From the NCBI GenBank assembly GCA_018064565.1, contig JAGHVA010000174.1, forward strand, positions 1 through 11,210: a DNA stretch of 11,210 bases, in the 5' to 3' direction. The first letter of the stretch is position 1, and each line of letters starts with the position of its first letter. The DNA comes from Candidatus Colimorpha onthohippi (GTDB lineage Bacteria > Bacteroidota > Bacteroidia > Bacteroidales > P3). The notes beneath the pieces were generated by a model that did not search any database, had not been told where the DNA came from, and saw nothing but the letters and a program-made list of their open reading frames with translations. Below are positions 1 to 8,090 of the stretch, in pieces. Position numbers and translations under genes: made by a program.

Positions 1-1110
1 CAAGTGCAGTGCGTGGCAACCGACCACGCACCGCACTTCGTTACTCCTCTAACATTGGAGACCCTGTCGGGCAGACCCCTATATCACGATTTGTTTGACC
101 GCAGCAACACACACAGCACCGAACATATATCCTTGAAAGACTGGGGAGACATTATCGTGGTAGCACCCGCTACAGCCAACATCATCGCCAAGATGGCGTA
201 TGGCATAGCCGATGACGCCCTGTCAACCCTACTGCTGGCTATGGGTACGAAACCACGTTATGTGTGTCCCGCCATGAACACACAGATGCTGTCGGCACCA
301 GCCACTCAGCGCAACCTATACACACTCCAGCGTGATGGAGCCACCATTATCAGTGCCGAGACCGGCTGGCTGGCTTGCGGTGCCGTGGGAGATGGCAGGA
401 TGGCTGAACCCGAGACGATCATGGCTGCCATATTCAAAGACTCGCAGCAGCCACTGCAAGGACAACACTACCTGGTAACGGCGGGACCAACCTACGAAAA
501 GATTGATTCGGTTCGCTTTATCGGCAACTACTCGAGCGGCAAGATGGGTTTTGCCGTTGCCGAAGCCTTGGCAGAAGCTGGCGCAACGGTAGATTTGGTT
601 GCTGGCCCGACGCACCTATCTGCCCGCCACCCTAATGTCCGTGAAACACGCGTAGAGAGCGCACGAGAGATGCGAGACGCAGCAGTAGCACTATTTGAAA
701 GCTGCCAAGGAGCAGTGCTCTCGGCAGCTGTGGCAGACTACCGTCCCGACACCTGTGCAGACCACAAGCTCAAGAAACAAGACGACAACGGGATGACCCT
801 ACACCTGGTGCAAAACCCAGACATCTTAGCCACACTCGGCAAGATGAAACAAGACAACCAGCTACTGATAGGATTTGCTTTGGAGACCGACAACGAACTA
901 ACCAACGCCAAGACGAAACTGACCAAAAAGAACTTAGACTTTATCGTGCTGAACTCGCTCCGCGATGAGGGAGCTGGATTTGGGGTAGATACCAATAAAG
1001 TAACATTCATACACCGCGATGGAGAGACCGTTGCACTGCCTTTGATGAGCAAACAAAAGGTAGCACAAGCCATTGTGGAAGCAATCATAAAAAAGAGCGA
1101 AAAAAAGTAG
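1..1110 (+). CDS. coaBC: CoaBC: phosphopantothenoylcysteine decarboxylase / phosphopantothenate-cysteine ligase (5' end outside window)
   Basis: Bifunctional enzyme of coenzyme A synthesis: the CoaB part joins cysteine to 4'-phosphopantothenate and the FMN-dependent CoaC part decarboxylates the product to 4'-phosphopantetheine. The frame is open from base 1, before any start codon, and begins inside the CoaC flavoprotein fold, so roughly the first 30 residues are missing. CoaC marks are the PAMN motif at 268-279 and the flap motif LACGxxGxGR, with the catalytic Cys codon at 376-378. CoaB starts near 472 with a Rossmann-like TAGPTxExID segment, followed by NYSSGKMG (526-549), SAAVADYRP (near 724) and the KLKK lysine motif (near 769). 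All key residues are present, so the enzyme should be active. The next gene starts one base after the TAG stop, so this is the first visible gene of a four-gene operon. Confidence 0.96.
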   Translation, partial: QVQCVATDHAPHFVTPLTLETLSGRPLYHDLFDRSNTHSTEHISLKDWGDIIVVAPATANIIAKMAYGIADDALSTLLLAMGTKPRYVCPAMNTQMLSAPATQRNLYTLQRDGATIISAETGWLACGAVGDGRMAEPETIMAAIFKDSQQPLQGQHYLVTAGPTYEKIDSVRFIGNYSSGKMGFAVAEALAEAGATVDLVAGPTHLSARHPNVRETRVESAREMRDAAVALFESCQGAVLSAAVADYRPDTCADHKLKKQDDNGMTLHLVQNPDILATLGKMKQDNQLLIGFALETDNELTNAKTKLTKKNLDFIVLNSLRDEGAGFGVDTNKVTFIHRDGETVALPLMSKQKVAQAIVEAIIKKSEKK

Positions 1111-1111
1111 T

Positions 1112-2086
1112 ATGAACCGAATTGCCGTCATAGCCATCATATTGTCCACCATCGCCATAGCGGGAGAAGTATTCATATTTGCCACTACGAAAGAACAAGA
1201 TGATGATGTGATGCGGTCTGCCATAGAGAACGACTATCGCGTATATCCACCTGTGATACCCGACAAGGTTGACTTTGCTGGCGAACGGGTGCCTCTTGAA
1301 GAATACTATGTGCGAGAGAGTTTGGATCGCGAACTGACCGCTGTCATGTACCTACAGTCCAGCACTTCCCTGATTATGAAACGAGCTGGACGTTTTTTTC
1401 CTGAGATAGAGAAAATACTACGCGAAAACGGAGTCCCAGAAGATTTTAAGTACCTCTGCGTGGCTGAGAGCGGGCTCACCAATGCCACGTCGCCCGCCAA
1501 AGCCCAAGGATTCTGGCAGTTTATCGAATCGACCGGCAAGAAATACGGTCTGCATATAGACGATGATATCGACATGCGCAACGATGTAACCGCAGCCACA
1601 CGCGCAGCCTGCCAATACCTTAAACAGCTCTATAGCGAATTTGGCAGTTGGACCTCGGCGGCTGCCGCCTACAACTGCGGAGAGAACGGATTGCACAAAC
1701 GGATGGAACGGGAGCAATGCGACAGCTATTACGATGTGCGGCTGAACACCGAGACCTCCCGTTATGTGTTCCGAATTTTGGCATATAAGATTATCCTACA
1801 AGACCCTATCCACTACGGATTCCATATCCGTAAGTGCGACTTGTACCCCCCACTGCCCTATCGAACCATAAAGATAAAAGGTCAAAATATCGACTTGTAC
1901 AATATTGCTCGTGCCAACGATTGTACATACAAGATTTTACGCGCTTATAATCCATGGATTACAACCGATAAAATCGTCAACCGAGACAACCTACAATATA
2001 CTATCAAACTGCCTACAGTGAACGGCACCAAGATGAAGACCCTGACCAAGGGATCGAAAGACACCAGTTTTATCGAAAAAATGTAG
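1112..2086 (+). CDS. Membrane-anchored lytic transglycosylase (GH23/SLT, MltD-like) with LysM-like tail
   Basis: Predicted to cleave the glycan strands of peptidoglycan, forming 1,6-anhydromuramoyl ends, in the periplasm. The 324-residue protein begins with a hydrophobic segment (about 3-25) that could be a signal peptide or membrane anchor. The SLT domain runs from about residue 93 to 225. It shows the catalytic motif AESGL with Glu119, then AKAQGFWQFIESTGKKYGL (129-147) and AAAAYNCGENGL (183-194), which is the usual motif order of family GH23. Residues about 250-301 (YRTIKIKG through YTIKLP) resemble a degenerate LysM, a peptidoglycan-binding fold; this is less certain than the catalytic domain. 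The protein is shorter than E. coli MltD, with at most one LysM-like unit. Only one base separates it from the coaBC stop and six bases from uvrA, so it is co-transcribed with functionally unrelated neighbours. Confidence 0.9.
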   Translation: MNRIAVIAIILSTIAIAGEVFIFATTKEQDDDVMRSAIENDYRVYPPVIPDKVDFAGERVPLEEYYVRESLDRELTAVMYLQSSTSLIMKRAGRFFPEIEKILRENGVPEDFKYLCVAESGLTNATSPAKAQGFWQFIESTGKKYGLHIDDDIDMRNDVTAATRAACQYLKQLYSEFGSWTSAAAAYNCGENGLHKRMEREQCDSYYDVRLNTETSRYVFRILAYKIILQDPIHYGFHIRKCDLYPPLPYRTIKIKGQNIDLYNIARANDCTYKILRAYNPWITTDKIVNRDNLQYTIKLPTVNGTKMKTLTKGSKDTSFIEKM

Positions 2087-2092
2087 CAACTC

Positions 2093-5002
2093 ATGACCGA
2101 TGAGAACCATATAGAGATTTTAGGGGCTCGCGAGCACAACCTGCAGAATATCGACATCACCATCCCACGCAACAAACTGGTGGTTTTTACAGGACTGAGT
2201 GGGAGCGGCAAGTCGAGTTTGGCATTCAACACTATCCATGCCGAGGGGCAACGCCGCTATATGGAGACATTCTCGGCATACGCTCGCCACTTTATCGGCA
2301 ATATGGATAGGCCTGATGTTGACAGTATCAATGGATTAAGCCCCGTAATCTCTATCGAGCAGAAAACCACCAACAAGAACCCCCGTTCGACCGTTGGCAC
2401 GGTAACCGAGGTGTACGACTTTGTGCGACTGCTCTATGCCCGCGCGGCTACCGCTTACTCGTACGCAACAGGCGAGAAGATGGTGAGATATACCGAAAGC
2501 CAGATTATCGATTTAATTCTACATCAATACATAGGGCGCGACATCGTAGTATTGGCACCATTGGTAAAACGACGCAAAGGTCATTACAGAGAACTCTTTA
2601 CCCAAGTGGCGAAGAAAGGCTTTCTGCGCGTGAGAGTGGATGGCGAGATTCGTGAAATTACCTACAACATGCAGGTGGATCGCTATAAGACCCACGATAT
2701 CGAACTGGTGGTAGATCGTGTGAGGGTAGGCAAAGACGAGAAACGCATGACGCGACTCAAATCGGTTGTTGAGACCGCTTTCAAACACGGCAAAGGGGTC
2801 TTGATGATACTGGATAGCAGCAACAACGAATCGGAGGCAGACAGAAACTGCCCGAAGTTAGAAGATAACATACGCTATTTCAGCAAGCTGCTAATGGACC
2901 CCAAGACTGGAATTTCTTATCCTGAGCCAGAGCCTAACACCTTCTCGTTCAACTCGCCCTACGGAGCCTGCCCCAAATGCAACGGTCTGGGCAATATCGC
3001 CGAAATCGACATCAACAAGTTGATTCCCGACTGGGACAAAAGCATACGAAACGGAGCTATTGAATGTATCGGGAAATACAGTGCCGTCAGCTACATCTAC
3101 AAACATCTGGAGAATCTTGGACGTCAATATGGCTTTACCCTTGACGACCCTATCAAGAATCTAAGCGAGGAAGCCATAAACGCTATCCTTTACGGCACAA
3201 GCGATTTCTCGGGGTTAGACAACTCGATGAACATGCAAAACGGTACTGGGTTTAAGGGTATCGTGGATTATATCGTGGAACTGTCGTCGGAGGAAAGCCC
3301 CGCAAGTATCCGGAAATGGGCTTCCTCGTTCATGAACACCATTCCTTGCCCCGAGTGTCATGGCCACCGACTCAAGCCAGAGTCGCTATCGTTCAAGATT
3401 GACGGGTTGCATATCGGAGAGATGGCACAGATGGACCTGACCGAGTTGCAAGAAAGATTAAAGAACTTGGAGCAACGCCTCGAACCCAAGCAACGAACGG
3501 TGGCACGAGAGATACTGCGCGAGATTAGAACCCGGCTGCAATTCCTGATTGACGTAGGTGTAGGTTACCTCTCGCTCAACAGAAATACCAGCAGCCTCTC
3601 GGGTGGCGAATCGCAACGCATACGACTTGCCACGCAAATTGGAGCAAAACTGGTAAACGTACTTTACATACTCGACGAGCCGAGTATTGGACTGCACCAA
3701 CGCGACAACCAAAAACTTATTCATGCCCTACAGCAGCTGCGCGACATCGGAAATAGCGTAATTGTCGTGGAACACGACCGCGACATGATGATGGCTGCCG
3801 ACCACCTTGTGGATATCGGTCCAGGTGCTGGTGTGCGTGGCGGGAAGGTGATGTTTGAAGGTAGCCACAAAGAGGTGATGAGATACGCCAAACAGCACAA
3901 AGAAAACGAGAGTTTAACGCTGGACTACCTATGTAGGTACAGAGATATCTTGCTACCCAAACGGCGCAGCATGGACAACTGCAAAGAGATTGTGCTAATC
4001 GGCGCTACGGGCAACAACTTGAAAGACGTTACACTGACGCTGCCCTTAGGGCGTTTTGTATGCGTTACAGGTGTGAGCGGAAGCGGCAAATCGACACTAA
4101 TCAACGAGACGTTGCATCCCATACTGACACAACTATTTTACGGCAGTCAGCGCCGCCCTCTGCCCTACCGCTCTATCGAAGGAGTAGAACATATAAACAA
4201 GGTAATCGAAATCAACCAAAGCCCTATCGGCAGAACCCCTCGCAGCAACCCATCCACCTACGTAGGCGTGTTTGACGAGATACGCAACCTATATGCCCAA
4301 CTGCCTTCCGCACGCATACGTGGATACAAGTCGGGGCGATTCTCGTTCAACGTGAGTGGCGGAAGATGCGAACACTGCAAAGGGGCAGGCGTGCGCACGA
4401 TAGAGATGAATTTCCTGCCCGACGTATATGTGAACTGCGAGATGTGCAACGGCAAACGATACAACCGCGAGACCCTTGAGATTAGATACAAAGGAAAGAG
4501 CATCGCAGATGTATTGGATATGACCATCGACGAAAGTGTTGACTTTTTCAGTTCGCACCCCAGAATCTACCGAAAACTCAAAGCCATCCAAGACGTTGGA
4601 TTGGGGTATATCAAACTGGGGCAGCAGAGCACTACCCTGAGTGGTGGAGAGGCTCAACGCGTAAAACTGGCCACCGAACTCTCAAAACCCGACACTGGCA
4701 ATACCTTATACATATTGGACGAGCCTACCACTGGGCTGCATTTCGAAGACATACGCGTACTTTTGGAGGTGTTACAAAAATTGGTAGATAAAGGCAATAG
4801 CGTGCTGGTAATAGAGCATAATATGGATGTGATAAAAGTGGCAGACTGGATTATCGACATGGGGCCTGATGGCGGTAAAGGCGGTGGTAGAATCATATTT
4901 AACGGAACGCCAGAGCAATTGGCAGAGACTCCTGGCAACGAGACTGGTCGTTTCCTGAAAGAGGAACTGAACTCAACCATACATCAACATAAAACATCAT
5001 GA
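2093..5002 (+). CDS. uvrA: UvrA, excinuclease ABC subunit A
   Basis: ATP-dependent DNA damage sensor that works with UvrB and UvrC in nucleotide excision repair in the cytoplasm. At 969 residues it is near full family length (E. coli 940). Two ABC ATPase modules are intact: first Walker A GLSGSGKS (34-41), signature LSGGE (502-506), Walker B LYILDEP (524-530); second Walker A GVSGSGKS (660-667), signature LSGGE (849-853), Walker B LYILDEP (872-878). The UvrA-specific C-terminal zinc finger is complete, with Cys759, Cys762, Cys782 and Cys785. The first zinc module is not: Cys293 and Cys296 are present, but where the partner CxxC is expected (269-272) the sequence reads DPKT. I recall partial loss of this pair in other Bacteroidetes UvrA proteins, so it is probably a lineage trait rather than damage. 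The frame is uninterrupted. Its stop overlaps the next start codon (ATGA). Confidence 0.97.
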   Translation: MTDENHIEILGAREHNLQNIDITIPRNKLVVFTGLSGSGKSSLAFNTIHAEGQRRYMETFSAYARHFIGNMDRPDVDSINGLSPVISIEQKTTNKNPRSTVGTVTEVYDFVRLLYARAATAYSYATGEKMVRYTESQIIDLILHQYIGRDIVVLAPLVKRRKGHYRELFTQVAKKGFLRVRVDGEIREITYNMQVDRYKTHDIELVVDRVRVGKDEKRMTRLKSVVETAFKHGKGVLMILDSSNNESEADRNCPKLEDNIRYFSKLLMDPKTGISYPEPEPNTFSFNSPYGACPKCNGLGNIAEIDINKLIPDWDKSIRNGAIECIGKYSAVSYIYKHLENLGRQYGFTLDDPIKNLSEEAINAILYGTSDFSGLDNSMNMQNGTGFKGIVDYIVELSSEESPASIRKWASSFMNTIPCPECHGHRLKPESLSFKIDGLHIGEMAQMDLTELQERLKNLEQRLEPKQRTVAREILREIRTRLQFLIDVGVGYLSLNRNTSSLSGGESQRIRLATQIGAKLVNVLYILDEPSIGLHQRDNQKLIHALQQLRDIGNSVIVVEHDRDMMMAADHLVDIGPGAGVRGGKVMFEGSHKEVMRYAKQHKENESLTLDYLCRYRDILLPKRRSMDNCKEIVLIGATGNNLKDVTLTLPLGRFVCVTGVSGSGKSTLINETLHPILTQLFYGSQRRPLPYRSIEGVEHINKVIEINQSPIGRTPRSNPSTYVGVFDEIRNLYAQLPSARIRGYKSGRFSFNVSGGRCEHCKGAGVRTIEMNFLPDVYVNCEMCNGKRYNRETLEIRYKGKSIADVLDMTIDESVDFFSSHPRIYRKLKAIQDVGLGYIKLGQQSTTLSGGEAQRVKLATELSKPDTGNTLYILDEPTTGLHFEDIRVLLEVLQKLVDKGNSVLVIEHNMDVIKVADWIIDMGPDGGKGGGRIIFNGTPEQLAETPGNETGRFLKEELNSTIHQHKTS

Positions 5003-6153
5003 AAACCGCGTTATTTTTGATTTATATCTTCGGCACTCCCCTGCTGCTGATGAATCTATCGCGTAAATGGAGATGGATTGACCGAGTGTCGCCCATGACA
5101 CTGCTATACATTATCGGGCTGTTCGTTGCGAACTGCACCCCTTTTATGACATGGAGCGATTCCTCGCAACTGAACAAAACCATCCAAGACCTCAGCGTCC
5201 CAATGTCGATACCACTGATGCTGATGGCATGTGAACTCAAGAATTGGGACTCAAAGGTGGCTATCAAGACATTCATCACCGGCCTTGTAGCCGTCTTGAT
5301 TGTAACCGTTAGCGGTTTTTTCCTATTCCGCGGCACAATGGACAATCGCGACTTTGCGCAAGTATGTGCCTCTGTAACAGGACAATACACAGGAGGTACC
5401 ACCAACGTAATTGCTATTGCAAAAGCCATCGACCTAAAGCCTGAGTTGTTTCTATACCTTACCAGTTACGACATGGTTATCAAAGGTATCTACCTGTTAT
5501 TTATCGTCTTTTTTGGGAAGAAGGTATTCCGCACGCTCCTACCCTATGGCGACCACAGCAAGCACAATGAGAAAATTGAGACACATCCGTTGGCTGCCCA
5601 GTTTCCATTCAGCAAAGACCACATCGGACACACACTGCTGGTGTTAGGGCTCGCTGTAGTAATTGCAGCTATATCGTTTGTGCTTTCCAAGTTGGTCTCG
5701 CCCAATAAAGAGGTGAATATGACCATCCTAATATTAGCCCTCACCACATTAGCCCTATGCACACTGCTCATAAAGCCTGTACGCAAGCAGCAGCAATGCA
5801 CCTTTGACTTAGGCTTGTATTTTGTATATGTGTTCTGCCTGACCATATCCAGCAGCATCAACATCACTACAATGGAATGGGCTGGGAGTCTCAGCATCCT
5901 ATATTACATCATCTACGCCATCTTCGGATCGCTTATCTTGCAGATTATCTTTGCCCGAATATGGAAGATAGACGGCGATAACGTGGTAGTGGGATCTATC
6001 GCATTGCTCAACTCCCCCCCGTTTGTGCCTATGGTAGCCGCTGTGTTAGGCAACCGCGACGTGATGATGGTAGGCATCACCATCGGCCTGCTCGGCTATA
6101 TGATAGGCAACTACTTAGGCATCGGTGTTTACTGGCTACTGTGCAGTTTTTAA
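4999..6153 (+). CDS. DUF819 family integral membrane protein
   Basis: A 384-residue polytopic membrane protein with about ten hydrophobic segments, for example near 5-20, 33-49, 68-80, 92-110, 148-173, 211-233, 240-258, 270-290, 299-319 and 355-383. The segment GQYTGGTTNVIAIA (128-141) matches the glycine-rich GGT.N..A signature I associate with DUF819 (YjcL-like) proteins, and SIALLNSPPFVPMVAA (333-348) followed by GLLGYMIGNYLG suggests a second half with similar logic, as in permease-like inverted-repeat folds. The substrate is unknown; transport is inferred from the fold only. The ATG overlaps the uvrA TGA (ATGA, 4999-5002), a typical sign of translational coupling, so it is the last gene of the + strand operon. 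No obvious link to DNA repair can be read from the protein itself. Confidence 0.85.
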   Translation: MKTALFLIYIFGTPLLLMNLSRKWRWIDRVSPMTLLYIIGLFVANCTPFMTWSDSSQLNKTIQDLSVPMSIPLMLMACELKNWDSKVAIKTFITGLVAVLIVTVSGFFLFRGTMDNRDFAQVCASVTGQYTGGTTNVIAIAKAIDLKPELFLYLTSYDMVIKGIYLLFIVFFGKKVFRTLLPYGDHSKHNEKIETHPLAAQFPFSKDHIGHTLLVLGLAVVIAAISFVLSKLVSPNKEVNMTILILALTTLALCTLLIKPVRKQQQCTFDLGLYFVYVFCLTISSSINITTMEWAGSLSILYYIIYAIFGSLILQIIFARIWKIDGDNVVVGSIALLNSPPFVPMVAAVLGNRDVMMVGITIGLLGYMIGNYLGIGVYWLLCSF

Positions 6154-6362
6154 CCCACCAAACCAACAGCCCAACGTTGGAGCTACGAATCTGCTGCAAT
6201 CACTTTACACATTTTATGTACGAAAACAGTTTTTCGTTGTAGATTCATTAGAAAAAAAAAGTGTGCACTGTTTATGGTTATTCGCCTAACAAGAACGAAA
6301 CAATTGATACTAAGCACATTGAACGAACCTTTGCTCTTACAGAGCACTCATTGTCAACACCA

Positions 6363-6411
6363 ATCTACTTAGCCCAGGGTGCCGCTTCGCTTTACCCTGG
6401 GCTAAGTAGAT
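6363..6411. repeat. Perfect 18-bp inverted repeat (long hairpin, REP-like palindrome)
   Basis: Arm 6363-6380 (ATCTACTTAGCCCAGGGT) is the exact reverse complement of arm 6394-6411, around a 13-base loop. The AGCCCAGGGT core with a GC-rich loop resembles palindromic intergenic repeats common in Bacteroidales genomes; that family resemblance is from memory and not checked. Eighteen uninterrupted pairs make a very stable RNA hairpin on either strand, suitable for ending transcription or protecting an mRNA 3' end. It lies about 210 bases past the DUF819 stop. Confidence 0.85.
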
Positions 6412-6414
6412 ATA

Positions 6415-6434
6415 AGCCTTTCAGGCTATTTTTT
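6415..6434 (+). terminator. Candidate Rho-independent terminator of the + strand operon
   Basis: AGCCT (6415-6419) pairs with AGGCT (6423-6427) around a 3-base loop, and one A and then six T follow (6429-6434). The stem is only 5 bp, so alone it would be weak, but it stands three bases after the 18-bp palindrome and could act with it. It is the only hairpin plus T-run in the correct orientation that I found after the DUF819 gene. Confidence 0.5.
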
Positions 6435-6479
6435 ACCCCAAAATCTATTCTACGCCCCCCTCCGTGCGACAGAAACTGC

Positions 6480-6527
6480 GGTTAATAGCCTAAAAGCCTA
6501 TATGGAGGCAATTGTGGTTAATAGCCT
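6480..6527. repeat. Two direct copies of GGTTAATAGCCT, with an inverted partner at 6423-6430
   Basis: GGTTAATAGCCT occurs at 6480-6491 and 6516-6527, 36 bases apart. Its AATAGCCT core is also present in reverse orientation as AGGCTATT at 6423-6430, so 6411-6430 and 6484-6503 can pair imperfectly (8 bp perfect, then a broken extension). These pieces probably belong to the same repetitive element as the 18-bp palindrome next to them. Confidence 0.55.
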
Positions 6528-6559
6528 GGAGGGGTTCGGCTTATCGAAAACGTTCTATC

Positions 6560-6775
6560 TTACAGTTTGCACCCAGGGTAGATGGAACGGAACTGCTGGT
6601 CGGAACCAGCACACAGAGCTCTTATGATCTGCACAATGGCAATCACTGTGGGAATGAAAGTCCAGCAGAAGAGAATGCCCAATACGCCACGAAGGGTATT
6701 GCCCAATACGAACTCCTGTATGCCAAGTTCGCCGAAAAAGAATGCGATAATGCAAAAAACAAAACGTTTTTCCAT
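6560..6775 (-). CDS. TM2 domain-containing small membrane protein
   Basis: I place the start at the ATG complementing 6773-6775, giving 71 residues; an upstream in-frame ATG would add 24 residues (to 6847) that do not look like the family. The protein matches the TM2 domain pattern: a short basic start (MEKR), a first hydrophobic helix (about 5-19) ending in a glycine turn with a degenerate form of the usual HRFYLG motif (QEFVLG, 20-25), then a second helix with LFCWTFIPTVIAIVQIIRAL (35-54). TM2 proteins are small inner-membrane proteins, two helices joined by a tight turn; their biochemical role is generally unknown. It is the last gene of the - strand group, separated from the lipoprotein gene by 136 bases, so it may have its own promoter. 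Confidence 0.75.
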   Translation of the reverse strand: MEKRFVFCIIAFFFGELGIQEFVLGNTLRGVLGILFCWTFIPTVIAIVQIIRALCAGSDQQFRSIYPGCKL

Positions 6776-6911
6776 GATGATGAAATTTTGGGTTAGTAAT
6801 AAAAAAAAAGTTGTAATGACGTTGTCATACTCAACAACACAACGCATTAATTTTTACGTATTCATGAATTCCGGCAACTGAATAATCGCAGAAAACAACT
6901 TGCCTAAACCA

Positions 6912-7280
6912 CTAAAGCTCCTGGAGGAACCCTTCCATTATGCCATCGACTTCCGTCAAGGCATCATCAATCCTGTCTTGGAAGGACAGTATTGAATACT
7001 TGGTTAGTTGAGCAAAACAGATACCCTCAAGGCGTCCAATTTCTCTCAACTCCTCGTCGGTGTATTGCGACCTATGCTGCTCAAGCTGACCTTCTATTTC
7101 CTCTAATTCGTCAACTATTTCCTGCCATTCAGCCTCTGTATATTCTGTGGCATTGTGTTGTATTTTCGATGTCAGCCTTTCCAAGTTGTTTATTGGAGTA
7201 CGTTTAGTGTCGCACGACGTGAGGCACAGCACACAAAAAGCACAAAACAGAAAGGATGTGAAATGTTTGAACGGATTCAT
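6912..7280 (-). CDS. Small lipoprotein, Bacteroidales-type hypothetical
   Basis: A 122-residue protein with a clear lipoprotein signal peptide: basic start (MNPFKH), hydrophobic core, and lipobox LTSC with the lipidated cysteine at residue 23. The mature part is predicted helical and very acidic, including TEYTEAEWQEIVDELEEIEGQL (44-66) and YTDEELREIGRLEGICFAQL (73-92). The wording 'ERLTSKIQHNATEYTEAEWQ' followed by 'EELREIGRLEG' recalls a family of small lipoproteins seen often in Bacteroides and relatives, of unknown function. Those I recall are longer, so this one may be a short member. Aspartate follows the cysteine; in Bacteroidetes that does not decide inner versus outer membrane. Gaps of 126 bases upstream and 136 downstream leave its operon membership open. 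Confidence 0.8.
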   Translation of the reverse strand: MNPFKHFTSFLFCAFCVLCLTSCDTKRTPINNLERLTSKIQHNATEYTEAEWQEIVDELEEIEGQLEQHRSQYTDEELREIGRLEGICFAQLTKYSILSFQDRIDDALTEVDGIMEGFLQEL

Positions 7281-7406
7281 TCTAAAAAACGGATGAGAGA
7301 AATAGTTATCCTAAACAAGTGATGTACCTGAACAACAACATAATGGATTATTCAAGGCAAGAAACAAGAATGCTTGCCAATGGTTTATAGCATACTCTGC
7401 ATGAAT

Positions 7407-8090
7407 TTAGATAAATAGCAAACCCAGAACAGACTTGAATAACAGCCATATCAAAAACCCTATTAGCGCACTAATTAAATAGGCGTGAGGGTTTTTCACT
7501 GAATTTAGGCTGAAAAAGAACATGAGCAAACCGACTAAAGGGAAACAAAACGAAACACCTATGCCAAAACAGCATGCTTTTTTCTTCAGGGTGTCTTCTT
7601 TTTTTCGCTCATCATTCCGATCCGGATCTTGACGGACAGACATAGGTTGATTTTCCTGCGGTTCTGCCTTATCGATAGTTCCTAACACTTCATCGAACGC
7701 ATTGTAATTGATATTACGATTTGCAGAATCGCAAAGACTTTCATCACCCTTGGCGACCAGTTGTTCTGACCAAGATCTCTTTTCCAGTTGTATCAATTGC
7801 TGTTTTAGCATTTCAATTTCAGCATCTTTCTCGTCAGCTTCAGAATCAGCCGATACCTTGTTTTCATAGGCTGCCAATTCTCTCAGCAAGGCATCTTTTT
7901 TCTTTTGCCTTAACTGACGTTTCAGCTCTTCAATCTCTTCGTCTTCGCTTTCAACACTTGCCTTTTCTGGAATATTGAAAACAAGCGGGGTGTCGCACAG
8001 AGGGCAGTCCCTTGTTACGACCTCGCTGGGTTGGTATTCCTTCTCGTTTATCTCTACAATTGTCTTACAATTGGGACAACTTTGTTTCAT
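7407..8090 (-). CDS. Zinc-ribbon / coiled-coil / two-helix membrane protein
   Basis: A 227-residue protein with three parts. Residues 1-41 form an MJ0042-like zinc ribbon with Cys5, Cys8, Cys29 and Cys32. Residues about 48-105 are highly charged with heptad-like spacing and should form a coiled coil (EEIEELKRQLRQKKKDALL near 51-69). A polar linker follows (about 106-168), and two hydrophobic helices end the protein (about 173-196 and 203-225), so both N-terminus and linker should lie in the cytoplasm. The first 41 residues are nearly identical (34 of 41) to those of the SH3b protein encoded at 8742-9800, but the rest is unrelated. I do not recognise the whole protein. It lies 78 bases behind the L,D-transpeptidase gene. 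A role as a membrane-tethered adaptor is inference. Confidence 0.85.
   Translation of the reverse strand: MKQSCPNCKTIVEINEKEYQPSEVVTRDCPLCDTPLVFNIPEKASVESEDEEIEELKRQLRQKKKDALLRELAAYENKVSADSEADEKDAEIEMLKQQLIQLEKRSWSEQLVAKGDESLCDSANRNINYNAFDEVLGTIDKAEPQENQPMSVRQDPDRNDERKKEDTLKKKACCFGIGVSFCFPLVGLLMFFFSLNSVKNPHAYLISALIGFLIWLLFKSVLGLLFI

Larger units (their letters stand above)
6154..6559. other. Non-coding stretch between converging gene groups, rich in inverted repeats
   Basis: This 406-base stretch separates the ends of the + strand operon and the - strand genes. It contains a 10-bp palindrome CCAACGTTGG (6171-6180), a 7-bp stem with a 4-base loop (6220-6237), a run of nine A (6252-6260), a perfect 18-bp inverted repeat (6363-6411), a small terminator-like hairpin (6415-6434) and two copies of a 12-base direct repeat (6480-6491 and 6516-6527). 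A 74-codon open frame across 6261-6485 runs through the palindrome and looks accidental. I see no credible gene here. Confidence 0.75.

Noticed and set aside
6171..6180. 10-bp palindrome CCAACGTTGG shortly after the DUF819 stop
   Set aside because: No loop and no T-run, and palindromes of this size are common; no function can be supported.
6220..6237. Hairpin ACGAAAA / TTTTCGT with a 4-base loop after the DUF819 gene
   Set aside because: An AT-rich 7-bp stem without a following T-run on either strand; possible but not called as a terminator.
6261..6485. A 74-codon open frame on the + strand starting at a GTG
   Set aside because: It runs straight through the 18-bp palindrome and its peptide (QGAASLYPGLS...) is what such repeats give when translated; no domain or membrane pattern.
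6512..6881. Two overlapping + strand open frames of 94 and 99 codons
   Set aside because: Both are antisense to the TM2 gene, which has a recognisable family pattern, and their peptides have no sensible features.
7356..7378. Inverted repeat GGCAAG / CTTGCC with an 11-base loop in the gap between the zinc-ribbon and lipoprotein genes
   Set aside because: Only 6 bp, large loop and no T-run after it on the - strand; too weak to call a terminator.
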